Positions 21,877-32,147 are shown, counted from the stretch's first letter. The stretch: DNA of 63,920 nt from Massilia sp. ZL223 (GCF_018119395.1 NZ_JAGPWD010000033.1:1-63920); one strand, 5' to 3'. A program made the numbers and translations. Notes: generated by a model from the sequence alone, not told the origin.

Positions 21877-22167
21877 GCATTCAACGCAAAGAGTGGATCA
21901 AATGTGATCATTATATATCGTCTCAGCCATAGGGTAGGCAAGGCCATGGCCTAGGAAGAGCTTCGGCCAGTAATAGATGTGGCGTGGATTGTCCTAAATA
22001 GCGCTTAAGAATATTGGCATTACTTATGACGCGATTTTCCTTACGCCATCGATAACATCGCGTCGACCAAGCGATCAATAATCTGAGTCTTTAGAGTTCA
22101 ATCATTTCTTGACCGCTTCAAATTTTTCGTTGCTTGCTCAGCGGTTCTCCCTACGGTACTATAAGCC
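21877..22167. other. AT-rich intergenic patch between the HEPN gene and mntP
   Basis: No gene, repeat or duplicated tmRNA 3' end was seen. The composition matches the HEPN gene rather than mntP, so the foreign segment probably ends here. Confidence 0.4.
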
Positions 22168-22320
22168 ACCCTTTGGGGAGTAGCCTGCTTCCGTTATGGA
22201 AGTTTCCGCATCAACATACTTGACGTTCTGACGTCATGGTGCGGAAGCCGACCGGTTGGCAAGACCATGGGCATGCATGCGTGAGGTTCGGGCCACGCTT
22301 GCGTGCCTTTGTCATGCCCG
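22168..22320 (+). promoter_or_regulatory. yybP-ykoY manganese riboswitch upstream of mntP
   Basis: The hallmark 5' strand GGGGAGTAGC (22175-22184) is present. Downstream come TCAACATACT and then GGCAAGACCATG (22258-22269). This is the order seen in the E. coli mntP leader. A GGGCATG/CATGCCC helix (22269-22275 with 22313-22319) closes just before the ribosome site of mntP and is a likely expression platform. Mn2+ binding is expected to expose the ribosome site and raise exporter synthesis. Confidence 0.9.
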
Positions 22321-22333
22321 ATCGGAACGCTTT

Positions 22334-22891
22334 ATGACTCTCACCGCCATCTTCATCCTGGGCCTTGCCATGTCGACCGACGCCTTCGCCGTCGCGATTG
22401 CCATGGGCGCCCGCCGCAATCATATCCCCTTCAGCGAAGCGCTCCGCACCGGCTTGCTGTTCGGCCTGATCGAAGGCATCACGCCCGTCCTTGGGTGGAT
22501 GCTCGGCAGTTTCGCCGCGTCGTATGTCGCGGCATGGGACCACTGGATTGCTTTCGTGCTGCTGTCCGGACTGGGACTGCGCATGATTCATGAAGGCATG
22601 GGCGAGCCGGAAGATGCCGAGGACGTGGCCAAGCGCCCCTTCTGGCTGCTGGTGCTGACGGGATTTGCCACCAGTATCGATGCGATGGTGGTAGGCTTCG
22701 GCCTGGCCTTCGCGGATACGAGCATCGTCACTCCTGCCGTCGCGATTGGCGTGGCGACGCTGTCGATGGTGACGCTGGGCCTCTTGATCGGGCACCGTAT
22801 CGGCGCCATTGTCGGCAAGCGCGCGGAAATCTTCGGCGGCCTGGTCCTGATCGCGGTAGGCGGCCTGACCCTGTGGGAGCATTTGCGCTGA
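22334..22891 (+). CDS. mntP: manganese efflux pump MntP
   Basis: The 185-residue protein has six predicted membrane helices arranged as two repeats of three. Each repeat carries a conserved Asp in the first helix: AMSTDAFAVAIAMGA near residue 15 and FATSIDAMVVGFGLA near residue 117. It exports Mn2+ from the cytoplasm. The start MTLTAIF was placed after GGAACG, directly behind the riboswitch. Earlier in-frame codons lie inside the riboswitch structure and were rejected. Confidence 0.95.
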   Translation: MTLTAIFILGLAMSTDAFAVAIAMGARRNHIPFSEALRTGLLFGLIEGITPVLGWMLGSFAASYVAAWDHWIAFVLLSGLGLRMIHEGMGEPEDAEDVAKRPFWLLVLTGFATSIDAMVVGFGLAFADTSIVTPAVAIGVATLSMVTLGLLIGHRIGAIVGKRAEIFGGLVLIAVGGLTLWEHLR

Positions 22892-22892
22892 C

Positions 22893-22922
22893 CGCGTGGA
22901 CGGCAAAGCCGTCCACCCTACG
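22893..22922. repeat. hairpin repeat unit of a second palindrome family
   Basis: A perfect 9-bp stem GTGGACGGC/GCCGTCCAC (22896-22904 with 22908-22916) has an AAA loop and is bordered by CGC and CCTACGG. No T tract follows, so it looks like a mobile palindrome rather than a terminator. Only one copy was seen in the window. Confidence 0.5.
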
Positions 22923-22971
22923 GTGACCAGGCGCCGCTGAGACCGGGCTTGTATGGCTTGCGCGGCAGTAC

Positions 22972-23577
22972 TCAGGAGGTCGGTCCCGGATCGGTCCCGG
23001 CCTGCTGGATCACCATCAGCTCTTTCATCAGCGCATTGTTGAACGCCGGAATATCATCCGGCTTGCGGCTCGTGATGAGCTTGCCGTCAACGACGACTTC
23101 CTCATCCGTCCATTCCGCTCCCGCCTTGCGCAGGTCGTCCTGGATTTCCGGCCAGCTGCTCAGGTGCTTCGATTCCGCGATCCCCGCTTCGATCAGCGCC
23201 CACGGACCGTGGCAGATGGCGGCGATCGGCTTGTCCTCATCGCCGAATTCCTTGATGAAACGGATCGCTTCCGCGTTCTTGCGCAGCTCCGCCGGATTGC
23301 GTTCGCCGCCCGGCAGCAGCAGCGCGTCGAAGTCGGCGGGCCGCGCCTCGCTCACGCTCATCTCCACCTTGAACTTGTCGCCCGGCTGGTCGTGATTGAA
23401 ACCCTGGACGTCCTCGCCCGCGCGCTTGGGCGACACCAGGGTCACCTGCACGCCCAGCTGCTCCAGGTATTTGCGCGGTTCCGTGTATTCGACCTGTTCG
23501 ACGCCGTCGGTCATCAGGACGGCGACCCGCCTTCCCTTCAGATCCTGCATCGTGGCCTGCTCGAGTTCTTCGCCCAT
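22972..23577 (-). CDS. DJ-1/PfpI family protein
   Basis: The 201-residue protein has the PfpI/YhbO fold. RRVAVLMTDGVEQVEYTEP opens the domain. The nucleophile elbow is AAICHGPWALIEAG with Cys122 and His123. DALLLPGG supplies the family loop. Members are described as deglycases, chaperones or peptidases under stress. The start MGEELEQA follows a strong AAGGAGGG ribosome site. Longer in-frame readings upstream cover tssG in another frame and are not real. It is co-directional with tssG, 82 bases downstream. Confidence 0.9.
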   Translation of the reverse strand: MGEELEQATMQDLKGRRVAVLMTDGVEQVEYTEPRKYLEQLGVQVTLVSPKRAGEDVQGFNHDQPGDKFKVEMSVSEARPADFDALLLPGGERNPAELRKNAEAIRFIKEFGDEDKPIAAICHGPWALIEAGIAESKHLSSWPEIQDDLRKAGAEWTDEEVVVDGKLITSRKPDDIPAFNNALMKELMVIQQAGTDPGPTS

Positions 23578-23659
23578 ATGCCCTCCTTGCTGATTCGTTT
23601 GGTTGTCCAGAACGATTGTAGGGCCGTGGCCGGCCGCACGTCGCGCGGATGGTCCGGGC

Positions 23660-24655
23660 TCAATCGAGCAGGTAGCAGAGGTCTTCGCGGTCGCACCGGC
23701 CGGCCGAAGTGGAAAGAAATCCGTCCAGTCCCAGCCGCGTCGTGCCGTCCAGGCTGGCGCCGTCGACGTCCTCGCGGCGCAGCACCACCTGCAGTTCGCG
23801 GTAGGGCAGCTCGATGGCGAACCGGTCCAGCAGCGCGGCCACGACACGGGCGCCGCTGCCGCCGGGCAGGAAGCGTTCGAAGTCCAGGCTGGACAAGGGG
23901 CCCAGGCGGAGTCGGATGCCGAGATCGGGCCGCACGAGGCGCGCACCGACGGTGCTGCCGGCGCCGAGCGTGCAGTTGCTCGCGGCCAGCCGGGTGCGCA
24001 GCGACGTGTCCAGCACGTCCCAGCGCCCGGTGAACTGCAGCACTTGCACCGGCACGCCAAGATACTCGGCCAGCACGCCGGCGACCATCTTCCCGGGCAC
24101 GACGCGGCAGCGCAAGGGGGCCGCGAAGCGGGCCAGGCTCTCCGCAGGCAGGGCGTCTCCCTCGCGCCGCGCCGCGCCTGCGATAGCGAGCAGCAGCGGC
24201 AGGAAGCGGTCCTGCCCATCTTCCGTCCCGTAGCGCACGCGGTATTTGCACCAGGCGCGGTAGAACAGCGCCAGCTGTCGCCCCGAGAACATGTCGAAGA
24301 AGGCGCGCGCGCTGGCGTCGTCGGTCGCCGCCTCCCAGGCCGCAATGCGCTCGGTGTAGTGCAGCGGCAGCGTGCCGGCCACGCCGAGCAAGCCCATCAG
24401 CAATGGCTGCACCTCCACGGCCGTCTCGCCCTGGTCCACCCTGCACGCGATGGCTTCGATGTCGCTCGAAGGAAATCCAAGGCCGAGGCTGTTCCTGAAG
24501 CGGATCACGCCGCCCAGCGCGCGCTCCGGCGCGATGCCATGGCGAGCGAGCCAGCGCAGCAGCAGCCGGATGGCCTGGAAGAACTCGACCCGTTGCGGCG
24601 CCTTGAACAGCCGGCCGATCACACCAGGCTCAGGTCGCCATTGCGCGCTTCGCAT
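23660..24655 (-). CDS. tssG: type VI secretion baseplate protein TssG
   Basis: The 331-residue protein matches the ImpH/VasB family (VEFFQAIRLLLRWLARHG near the N-terminus, RFRNSLGLGFPSSDIEAI, MLGVAGTLPLHYTERIA-type block, RLRLGPLSSLDFERFLPGG). TssG pairs with TssF and TssK in the wedge of the type VI baseplate. It overlaps tssF by 37 bases, so they are translationally coupled. The usual partners (tssB, tssC, tssE, tssH) are not adjacent. Confidence 0.92.
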   Translation of the reverse strand: MRSAQWRPEPGVIGRLFKAPQRVEFFQAIRLLLRWLARHGIAPERALGGVIRFRNSLGLGFPSSDIEAIACRVDQGETAVEVQPLLMGLLGVAGTLPLHYTERIAAWEAATDDASARAFFDMFSGRQLALFYRAWCKYRVRYGTEDGQDRFLPLLLAIAGAARREGDALPAESLARFAAPLRCRVVPGKMVAGVLAEYLGVPVQVLQFTGRWDVLDTSLRTRLAASNCTLGAGSTVGARLVRPDLGIRLRLGPLSSLDFERFLPGGSGARVVAALLDRFAIELPYRELQVVLRREDVDGASLDGTTRLGLDGFLSTSAGRCDREDLCYLLD

Positions 24656-26457
24656 AGCAACAATTCCTTGTCACCGTGGCTCGAGACCAACACCAGGCGC
24701 GTGAAGCTGTTCAGGTGAACGGAAAGTCCGAAAAAGCGGCTGACGACCTGGCCGAATACCGCCAGGCTGCTGCCGGCGAAGGCCTCTTCGTCGACCGTCA
24801 TCGTGATCTCGGTGCCGTGCACCAGGCTGGTCCCGTAGCGGTTGCGCAGCCAGGCCGTCGCGGGATGGGCGCGCAGGGCGAGCACTCCGGCGATCTGGCG
24901 CTGGGTGGCGGCGGTGCGCGGCAGGTCGTACAGCGACAACGCTTCGCGAAAGGCATCGAGGTCGGCCAGCGAGCGGTGGTTCAGCGCCAGCTGGGTCACC
25001 AGGCGCCAATGCGTGCCGCCACGGCTGGCGAAGCGCAGCGGCGCAGTTGGTTTACGCAGCATCCGGATCGGCAGGCCGTTGGTGGCGGTCTCGCTCATCA
25101 GGTCGCCCCCGGGCGCGCCGAATCCGGCCGTGCAGGCGTGCGGACCATTGGTGCAGGTGAGGTCGATGGACGCGACGCTCGATTCGTCGTCCGGCAGCAA
25201 GGCCTCGTCGTCCGTGAAGGCGATCTTCATGCGATGCCGCCGGTCGCCGCCATCGTCGCGCCGCGCGAACCAGTAGCGCTGGCTGCGCCCTCCTCCCTCC
25301 CCGTGCCGCAAGCCGTAATAGGGCCGGTATTCGACGCTGTTCGCCTTGCCGCCTTCCGTCTTGAGCACGTGCACCGAATCGATGCTGTAGACCTCGATGC
25401 CGTCTTCATGCTTGCCCGGGATGACGTCGTACATCGTGGCGCGCTGGGTAATGCGGACCGGGCTGGCCGGCTGCGCGAACAGGTTCACGACCGGGGCACA
25501 GCCTGGCAACAAGTTCGCTGCCGACAGCGACTTGAGGATGCGGGCGGCGTTGGCGTCGGCGTGCAGTCCGGCCAATACGACATGCAGGGTGAAGCGGCGC
25601 GCCCCGGCCGGCAAGGCGCCGGCCAGGGCGGCCAGGTCGATATCGACGAAATGAAATTTCTCCGGGAAGGCGAAGTATTCGCTCAGGAGGCGGTAGGCGG
25701 CGTGCTCGTAGGGCTGGGCAGGCACGAGCGCCTCGTCGTCGTCGAGTCCGCCGAGCGCGAGCGGAAAGCGCTCCAGCTTGCGCCACGATTCCAGGCCGTC
25801 CGCCTCCACATACGCGCCCGCCGCCTGCATGAACAGCGTATCGAGCAGCGCCGAACTCAGCAGGTTATCGGCTTCCACATAGAGCCGCAGGCGCGGCAGG
25901 CCGAGCTGGTGCAGCATGCGCGCCGGCATGGCGCTCTCCAGGGTGATGCTGATGCGGGCGCTGGCCCGCGCCGGCAGGCGCATTTTCGGCGGCGCGTGCA
26001 GGGTCGGCTCGAAGCAGGCCCGCGCCACCGTGACCGGAGCGATGGCCAGAGCGCTGGTAGTGCGGAAGCGGCACAGCGTCCCCTTGCCGTGTAGCGAGCT
26101 CATCTCGGTGCCGCGCGGGACGATGTGGACGTGTTCCAGCTTGAGCTCGCGTCCCGCCGGACCGGGGCCGGTGTCCACGCGCACGATGGAGCAGGATGGA
26201 ATGCCGTGCAGGAAGTGGGGATAGAGGGTGCCAAGCAGGGCCTCGGTCAGTTCGGGATAGTCGTCGTCGAGCTTCCTGGCGGTGCGGGCGTTGAGCAGCG
26301 CACAGGCCTGGATCAGGCGGCGGATGTGCGGGTCTTCGCTGCCTTCGACGCCGAGACTAAGGGCGTCGGCCAGCTTGGGATACTGCTGAGCAAGCTCGCG
26401 GCCGACCGTGTTCAGGTAGACGAGTTCGCGTTCGTAGTAAGGCAGCAGCTCTTCCAT
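24619..26457 (-). CDS. tssF: type VI secretion baseplate protein TssF
   Basis: The 612-residue protein is a full-length ImpG/VasA family member. The N-terminus MEELLPYYERELVYLNTVGRE and YPKLADALSLG are characteristic. Blocks RLIQACALLNARTARKLDDD, TEALLGTLYPHFLHGIPS and the C-terminal GGTHWRLVTQLALNHRSLAD are also typical. It builds the baseplate wedge with TssG. The reading frame is intact. It is preceded by 100 bases without a gene and then cbpM, not tssE, which is unusual for this system. Confidence 0.93.
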   Translation of the reverse strand: MEELLPYYERELVYLNTVGRELAQQYPKLADALSLGVEGSEDPHIRRLIQACALLNARTARKLDDDYPELTEALLGTLYPHFLHGIPSCSIVRVDTGPGPAGRELKLEHVHIVPRGTEMSSLHGKGTLCRFRTTSALAIAPVTVARACFEPTLHAPPKMRLPARASARISITLESAMPARMLHQLGLPRLRLYVEADNLLSSALLDTLFMQAAGAYVEADGLESWRKLERFPLALGGLDDDEALVPAQPYEHAAYRLLSEYFAFPEKFHFVDIDLAALAGALPAGARRFTLHVVLAGLHADANAARILKSLSAANLLPGCAPVVNLFAQPASPVRITQRATMYDVIPGKHEDGIEVYSIDSVHVLKTEGGKANSVEYRPYYGLRHGEGGGRSQRYWFARRDDGGDRRHRMKIAFTDDEALLPDDESSVASIDLTCTNGPHACTAGFGAPGGDLMSETATNGLPIRMLRKPTAPLRFASRGGTHWRLVTQLALNHRSLADLDAFREALSLYDLPRTAATQRQIAGVLALRAHPATAWLRNRYGTSLVHGTEITMTVDEEAFAGSSLAVFGQVVSRFFGLSVHLNSFTRLVLVSSHGDKELLLCEARNGDLSLV

Positions 26458-26557
26458 CTCGGCCCCCTCTGTGCTGACTCTTTAAGGTCGGACAGATTGG
26501 CCGTGGAAGTTTTGCGGTGACGCAAGGGTTGGTTGGGCGCGGGGGCCCATGCAAGCT

Positions 26558-26869
26558 TCAAGACTTCAGTCCAAGCGCATGCAGGCGTCCGCGCAGCCTC
26601 CGGATTTCATCTGCCAGGTCGAGCACCAGCGCCGCCAGTTCTTCGTTGGCGTCGAAGTCGCGTTCCAGGTGCAGCAGGCGGCGCGCCCGCGCCAGGTCAT
26701 TGCTGCGAAAGCGCCATTCGGTCACCTCGACCGTCACGTCGCCCAGTACGCCCGCCTCCACATGCCGCACCACCCAGGAGGGTTCCACGTTGCAGGCGCA
26801 CGCCAGCTCGTCCAGGGTCAGCGCGGTATCGTCCAGCAGCACGCCGCTCAAGGAATCATGTCGTTGCAT
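26558..26869 (-). CDS. cbpM: chaperone modulator CbpM
   Basis: The 103-residue MerR-like protein inhibits and tunes the co-chaperone CbpA in E. coli. It has LTLDELACACNVEPSWVVRHVEAGVL (18-43) and a C-terminal helix IRRLRGRLHALG. It starts 13 bases after the cbpA stop, the classical cbpA-cbpM pair. Confidence 0.88.
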   Translation of the reverse strand: MQRHDSLSGVLLDDTALTLDELACACNVEPSWVVRHVEAGVLGDVTVEVTEWRFRSNDLARARRLLHLERDFDANEELAALVLDLADEIRRLRGRLHALGLKS

Positions 26870-26881
26870 CGTTCTCGCTCC

Positions 26882-27793
<912 letters not shown>

Positions 27794-27955
27794 GAGCTTG
27801 CTCCTGGATCAGATTGGATGGGTGAGATGCGCCATATGTGATGGTCGACGGCTTGCATTTCAACCAGAAGCGGCCGCAGCACGCTCCCCAATATCACGCG
27901 GACTTAGCAATAAGACAGTAGAATCGGAGGTTTTCCCCCGCGCACCTGAATTGCC

Positions 27956-29356
27956 ATGACCGCCACCGTTTCCGTCGCGACCTCGTCGCCCGTCCGCACC
28001 GAAATCGCCACCCTGTGGCGCCTGTCCTGGCCGATGCTGGTCGGCCAGCTGGCGACCGTGGGCATGGGTGTGGCGGACGTGGCCATGACCGGGCACGTCA
28101 GCGCGGAAGAGCTGGCCGCCGTGTCCCTCGGCACCTCGGTCTGGTCCATCGTGCTCGTCACCGTGATGGGCACCATGATGGCGATCAATACCGTGGTCGC
28201 CCACGAGATCGGCGCCGCGCGCTACGACCAGGTCCCGCATTCGGTGCGCCAGTCGATGTGGAAAGGCCTGCTGGTCGGTATCGTCGCCTGCCTGTTCGCC
28301 AACCTGTGCACCTTGCTGTTCGACCATGTCGGCCTGGAAGCCGCCGTAGCCGACCGCGCCTCGCTGTTCTTGCACGTCATCAGCATCGGCATGCCGGCTT
28401 TCGCCTGCTACCGGGCGCTGTACGGCTACACGACCAGCATCAACCAGACCATGCCCATCATGTGGATCGCCATCTTCGGCCTGGTCTACAACGTGGTGAT
28501 GAACTGGCTGCTGGTGTTCGGCAACCTGGGCTTTCCCGCGCTGGGCGCGGTCGGCTGCGCGGTGTCGACGGCGAGCGGCATGTGGCTGATGCTGGGCTTG
28601 ATGGTGTGGTGGGTGAAGCTGTCGCCCGCGTATCGCATGACCTATCCCTTCGACCGCTGGGAGGGTCCCGAAAGCAAGACCATCGCTTCGATGCTGCGCC
28701 TCGGCCTGCCGATCGGCGTCACCTATTTCGCCGAGGTCAGCGCCTTTGGCCTGATCAGCCTGCTGGTGGCGCGCTTCGGCGTGGTGCAGGTGTCCTCGCA
28801 CCAGGTGGCGCTCAACTTTTCCTCGCTGGTGTTCATGGTGCCGCTGAGCTTTGCGATCGGCATGCTGACCCGCGTCGGCCAGGCCATGGGCGAAGGCAAT
28901 CCGGTGCGCGCCCGCTTCGTGGGCTGGGTCGGCGTGGGCATGTCGGTCGCCTTCGGTGCGCTCTCGGCCCTGGGCATTGCCATCTTCCGCTGGGAAATCG
29001 CGGCTGCCTACACTTCGGACCCGGCGGTCCAGGCCGCCACCGCCCACCTGCTGCTGTTCGCCGCCCTGTTCCAGCTGTCGGACGCCACCCAGGTGGCCAC
29101 CGCCTCTGCCATCCGCGGCTACCACGTGACGCGTCCGCCCATGATCATCCAGCTGCTGGCCTTCTGGGGCGTGTCGCTGCCGGTCGGCTCCATCCTGGGC
29201 CTGGCGCCGCAATGGTTCCCGTGGGCGCCCGCCGCACCGATGGAATCGACCGGCTTCTGGATCGGCCTGGTGATGGGCCTGACGGTGGCGGCGGTGCTGC
29301 TCACCTGGTCGTTCGAGAAGCTGGCGCGCCAGCGGATCCGCGAGGGGCGTGCATAG
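27956..29356 (+). CDS. MATE family multidrug efflux transporter
   Basis: The 466-residue membrane protein has about 12 helices in two homologous halves. The first half opens WRLSWPMLVGQLATVGMGVADVAMTGH and the second LRLGLPIGVTYFAEVSAFGL. It resembles NorM/MdtK exchangers, which expel cationic drugs with H+ or Na+. A probable -10 TAGAAT lies near 27914-27919. It is the first gene on the plus strand after cbpA, with a 162-base divergent gap. Confidence 0.93.
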   Translation: MTATVSVATSSPVRTEIATLWRLSWPMLVGQLATVGMGVADVAMTGHVSAEELAAVSLGTSVWSIVLVTVMGTMMAINTVVAHEIGAARYDQVPHSVRQSMWKGLLVGIVACLFANLCTLLFDHVGLEAAVADRASLFLHVISIGMPAFACYRALYGYTTSINQTMPIMWIAIFGLVYNVVMNWLLVFGNLGFPALGAVGCAVSTASGMWLMLGLMVWWVKLSPAYRMTYPFDRWEGPESKTIASMLRLGLPIGVTYFAEVSAFGLISLLVARFGVVQVSSHQVALNFSSLVFMVPLSFAIGMLTRVGQAMGEGNPVRARFVGWVGVGMSVAFGALSALGIAIFRWEIAAAYTSDPAVQAATAHLLLFAALFQLSDATQVATASAIRGYHVTRPPMIIQLLAFWGVSLPVGSILGLAPQWFPWAPAAPMESTGFWIGLVMGLTVAAVLLTWSFEKLARQRIREGRA

Positions 29357-29432
29357 GCATATTTACAGCGTTTCCAGCCCGACTCTGGTATCGTCTCGCC
29401 GTTGCACTAAATTAACTAGATCCAGAGACTCT

Positions 29433-31652
29433 ATGCGCCCTCTCCTCCTTCTCCTGGCCGCTCTCGCGGCCGCTCCCGCTTCGGCCGAACGCCTGACGCT
29501 GGACCGCATCTACGGTGAACCGGCCCTGGCCGGCCCCGGCGTGCGCACGCTGCGCGTGTCGCCCGATGGCGAACGCGTGACCTTCCTGCGCGGCCGCAGC
29601 GACAACCAGTACCAGCTGGACCTGTGGGAGTACAACACCAAGAGCAAGAAAACCCAGCGCCTGATCGATTCCAAGCGCCTGGTGCCGAACGAGGAGCTGT
29701 CGCTGGAAGAGAAGGCGCGCCGCGAGCGCGCCCGTACCGCCGGCCTGTCGGGCATCCTGAACTATTTCTGGTCCCCGGACGGCCGCCAGCTGCTGGTGCC
29801 GATCGCCGGCGACCTCTACCTGGTCGATGCCGACAAGCCTGAGGCCGCGCGCAAGATCGCCTCGGGCAACGTGATCGATCCGAAGATCTCGCCGAAGGGC
29901 CGCTATGTGTCCTTCGTGCGCAACCAGAACCTGGTGGTGGTCGACCTGGGCAGCGGCGCCGAGCGCCAGCTGACCACCGACGGCAAGGGCACCGTGCACA
30001 ACGGCGAGGCCGAGTTCGTGGCGCAGGAAGAGATGGACCAGCACACCGGCTACTACTGGGCGCCGGACGATTCCTTCATCGCTTACCGCCGCTATGACGA
30101 AGCACCGGTGCCGGTGGCGCGCCGCTTCGAGATCTTCGCCGACCGCACCGAAGTGATCGACCAGCACTACCCGGCCGCGGGCGACCCGAACGTCCTGATC
30201 GACCTGATGATCGTCAACCCGGTCAGCGGCGAGCAGCGCAAGATCGACCTGGGCGCCGAGAAGGACATCTACCTGGTGCGCGCCGACTTCAGCGCCGACG
30301 CCAAGACCCTGGTCTACCAGCGCCAGACGCGCGACCAGAAGCGCCTCGACCTGTTGGCCGTGGACGTCGCCACCCTGGCCCAGCGCCCGCTGTTCTCCGA
30401 GACCTCGAAGACCTGGGTCAGCATCCACAACGACCTGCGCTTCCTGAAGAAAAAGAATGCCTTCATCTGGGCGTCGGAACGCAGCGGCCGCAACCACCTC
30501 TACCTGTACGGCCTGGACGGCAAGCTGCTGCACCCGATCTCGTCCGGCGAATGGGGCGTGGACAGCGTCCTGGCGGTCGACGAGAACGCCGGCAAGGTGT
30601 ACGTGGCCTCGAACCGCGACGCCGTGATCGACAAGCAGACCTATGCCCTGAACCTGGACGGCAGCAACGCCGCCAAGCCGGCGCGCATCACCACCGGCGA
30701 CGGCTGGCATGACGCTTCGTTCGCGGGCAACGGCAAGATCTTCGTCGACACCTACTCGAACCCGCGCACCCCGCCGCAGGTGTCGATCCGCCGCGCCGAC
30801 GGTTCGATGGTCGAGTGGCTGGAAAAGAACGAGCTGAACGCGAACCACCCGTACGCCAAGTACCTGCCGGACCACCTGCCGACCGAGTACGGCACGATCA
30901 AGGCCAAGGATGGCCAGACCCTGCACTACTCGATCATCAAGCCGGCCAACTTCGATGCGAGCAAGCGCTATCCGGTGTTCCTGTTCACCTACGGCGGCCC
31001 GCACTCGCAGCGCGTGACCCGCGCCTGGGGCAACTACTTCGACCAGTACATGGCGCAGCAGGGCTTCGTGGTGTTCCGCCTGGATAACCGCGGCTCGAGC
31101 CGCCGCGAGCGCCAGTTCACCGACGTCATCTACAACAACCTGGGCAAGCACGAAGTCGAAGACCAGCTGACCGGCATCGAATGGCTGGGCCAGCAGAGCT
31201 TCGTCGATCCGAAGCGCGTGGGCGTGTTCGGCTGGAGCTATGGCGGCTTCATGACCCTGCGCCTGCTGGCGGCGGCGTCGGACAAGATCGCAATGGGCGT
31301 GTCGGTGGCGCCGGTAACCGACTGGGCGCTGTACGACACCCACTACACCGAGCAGTTCGTGGGCGGCACGCCGAAGGGCGATCCGGAAGCCTACAAGCGC
31401 AGCGGCGTGTTCGCGCACCTGGATGGGCTGAAGTCGCCGCTGCTATTGATCCACGGCATGGCGGATGACAACGTGCTGTTCACCAACACCACCCGCCTGA
31501 TCGACGAGCTGGTGAAGCGTAATGTGCAGTTCGACCTGATGACCTATCCGGGCGCCAAGCATGGCATTTCGGGCAAGGTGAACCAGCGCCATGTGTATGG
31601 GATGATCGAGGCGTTCTTCAAGAAGAACCTGGGCGGGACGCAGGCGAAGTAA
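29433..31652 (+). CDS. S9 family dipeptidyl peptidase (DPP IV-like), exported
   Basis: The 739-residue serine peptidase has a signal peptide (MRPLLLLLAALAAAPASA). A DPP IV beta-propeller covers about 60-470 and a prolyl-oligopeptidase catalytic domain about 520-735. The catalytic triad is Ser602 in GWSYGG, Asp678 in HGMADDNV and His710 in GAKHGIS. The propeller keeps FVAQEEMDQHTGYYW with the EE pair that grips the substrate N-terminus. It probably removes N-terminal dipeptides from peptides in the periplasm. A terminator follows. Confidence 0.94.
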   Translation: MRPLLLLLAALAAAPASAERLTLDRIYGEPALAGPGVRTLRVSPDGERVTFLRGRSDNQYQLDLWEYNTKSKKTQRLIDSKRLVPNEELSLEEKARRERARTAGLSGILNYFWSPDGRQLLVPIAGDLYLVDADKPEAARKIASGNVIDPKISPKGRYVSFVRNQNLVVVDLGSGAERQLTTDGKGTVHNGEAEFVAQEEMDQHTGYYWAPDDSFIAYRRYDEAPVPVARRFEIFADRTEVIDQHYPAAGDPNVLIDLMIVNPVSGEQRKIDLGAEKDIYLVRADFSADAKTLVYQRQTRDQKRLDLLAVDVATLAQRPLFSETSKTWVSIHNDLRFLKKKNAFIWASERSGRNHLYLYGLDGKLLHPISSGEWGVDSVLAVDENAGKVYVASNRDAVIDKQTYALNLDGSNAAKPARITTGDGWHDASFAGNGKIFVDTYSNPRTPPQVSIRRADGSMVEWLEKNELNANHPYAKYLPDHLPTEYGTIKAKDGQTLHYSIIKPANFDASKRYPVFLFTYGGPHSQRVTRAWGNYFDQYMAQQGFVVFRLDNRGSSRRERQFTDVIYNNLGKHEVEDQLTGIEWLGQQSFVDPKRVGVFGWSYGGFMTLRLLAAASDKIAMGVSVAPVTDWALYDTHYTEQFVGGTPKGDPEAYKRSGVFAHLDGLKSPLLLIHGMADDNVLFTNTTRLIDELVKRNVQFDLMTYPGAKHGISGKVNQRHVYGMIEAFFKKNLGGTQAK

Positions 31653-31671
31653 ACTGCGCTTTTCCCCGGAG

Positions 31672-31702
31672 ACGGCCGCGTGATCGCGGCCGTTTCTATT
31701 TG
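31672..31702 (+). terminator. terminator of the S9 peptidase gene
   Basis: The stem ACGGCCGCG/CGCGGCCGT (31672-31680 with 31685-31693) with a TGAT loop is followed by TTCTATTTG. Confidence 0.75.
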
Positions 31703-31750
31703 TGCGCTTACTCATGCAAACCTGGCTTCCCCAGCACACCCCAAAATGAC

Positions 31751-31774
31751 AACAGCCGCCTCCCGGCGGCTGTT
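31751..31774 (-). terminator. hairpin after the CsbD gene (minus strand)
   Basis: A 10-bp stem AACAGCCGCC/GGCGGCTGTT (31751-31760 with 31765-31774) has a TCCC loop. It is followed on the minus strand by a modest T-rich stretch. Confidence 0.65.
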
Positions 31775-31797
31775 CCCCAACTCACCCAAGCAAACGC

Positions 31798-31983
31798 TCA
31801 ACGACGACGCGTCGCTTCATCCAGCGCTTCGCGTGCATCGCCCAGCTTCTCCTGGGTCTTGCCCTCGACCTGGTTCTTCAGGCCTTTCACCTGCTGCTCA
31901 GGGCTATCCACCAGCTTGCCGGCTTCTTCCTGAATCTTTCCGCCGATATCCTGCAGTTTGCCTTCGACTTGATCCTTGTTCAT
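31798..31983 (-). CDS. CsbD family stress protein
   Basis: The 61-residue hydrophilic protein has the CsbD signature GKLQDIGGKIQEEAGKLV and repeated QVKGLKNQVEGKTQEKLGD. Family members are induced by general stress, and their biochemical role is unknown. AAGGAGAAAG precedes the ATG. A second CsbD gene lies at 33290, on the other side of the permease gene. Confidence 0.88.
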   Translation of the reverse strand: MNKDQVEGKLQDIGGKIQEEAGKLVDSPEQQVKGLKNQVEGKTQEKLGDAREALDEATRRR

Positions 31984-32147
31984 GGCTTTCTCCTTTCATT
32001 CACACGGTGATATCAGAATAGCAATCCACATACAGCTCTTCTGTTCGCGTCCGCACACAGTCGCGTCAGCTCATCCGCGCGACGTTTGATCAAGGTAAAT
32101 GCTAATCTTTTGTCAACGCGGCGCTGCCGCTCACCGAGGTATCGGCC

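Noticed and set aside
20585..22170. A prophage or integrative island at the tmRNA
   Set aside because: No integrase, phage gene or duplicated tmRNA 3' end was found; only one AT-rich gene supports foreign origin.
22972..24345. A 457-residue frame that seems to fuse a protein to DJ-1/PfpI
   Set aside because: The upstream half is tssG read in another frame. A strong ribosome site sits before the DJ-1 start at 23577.
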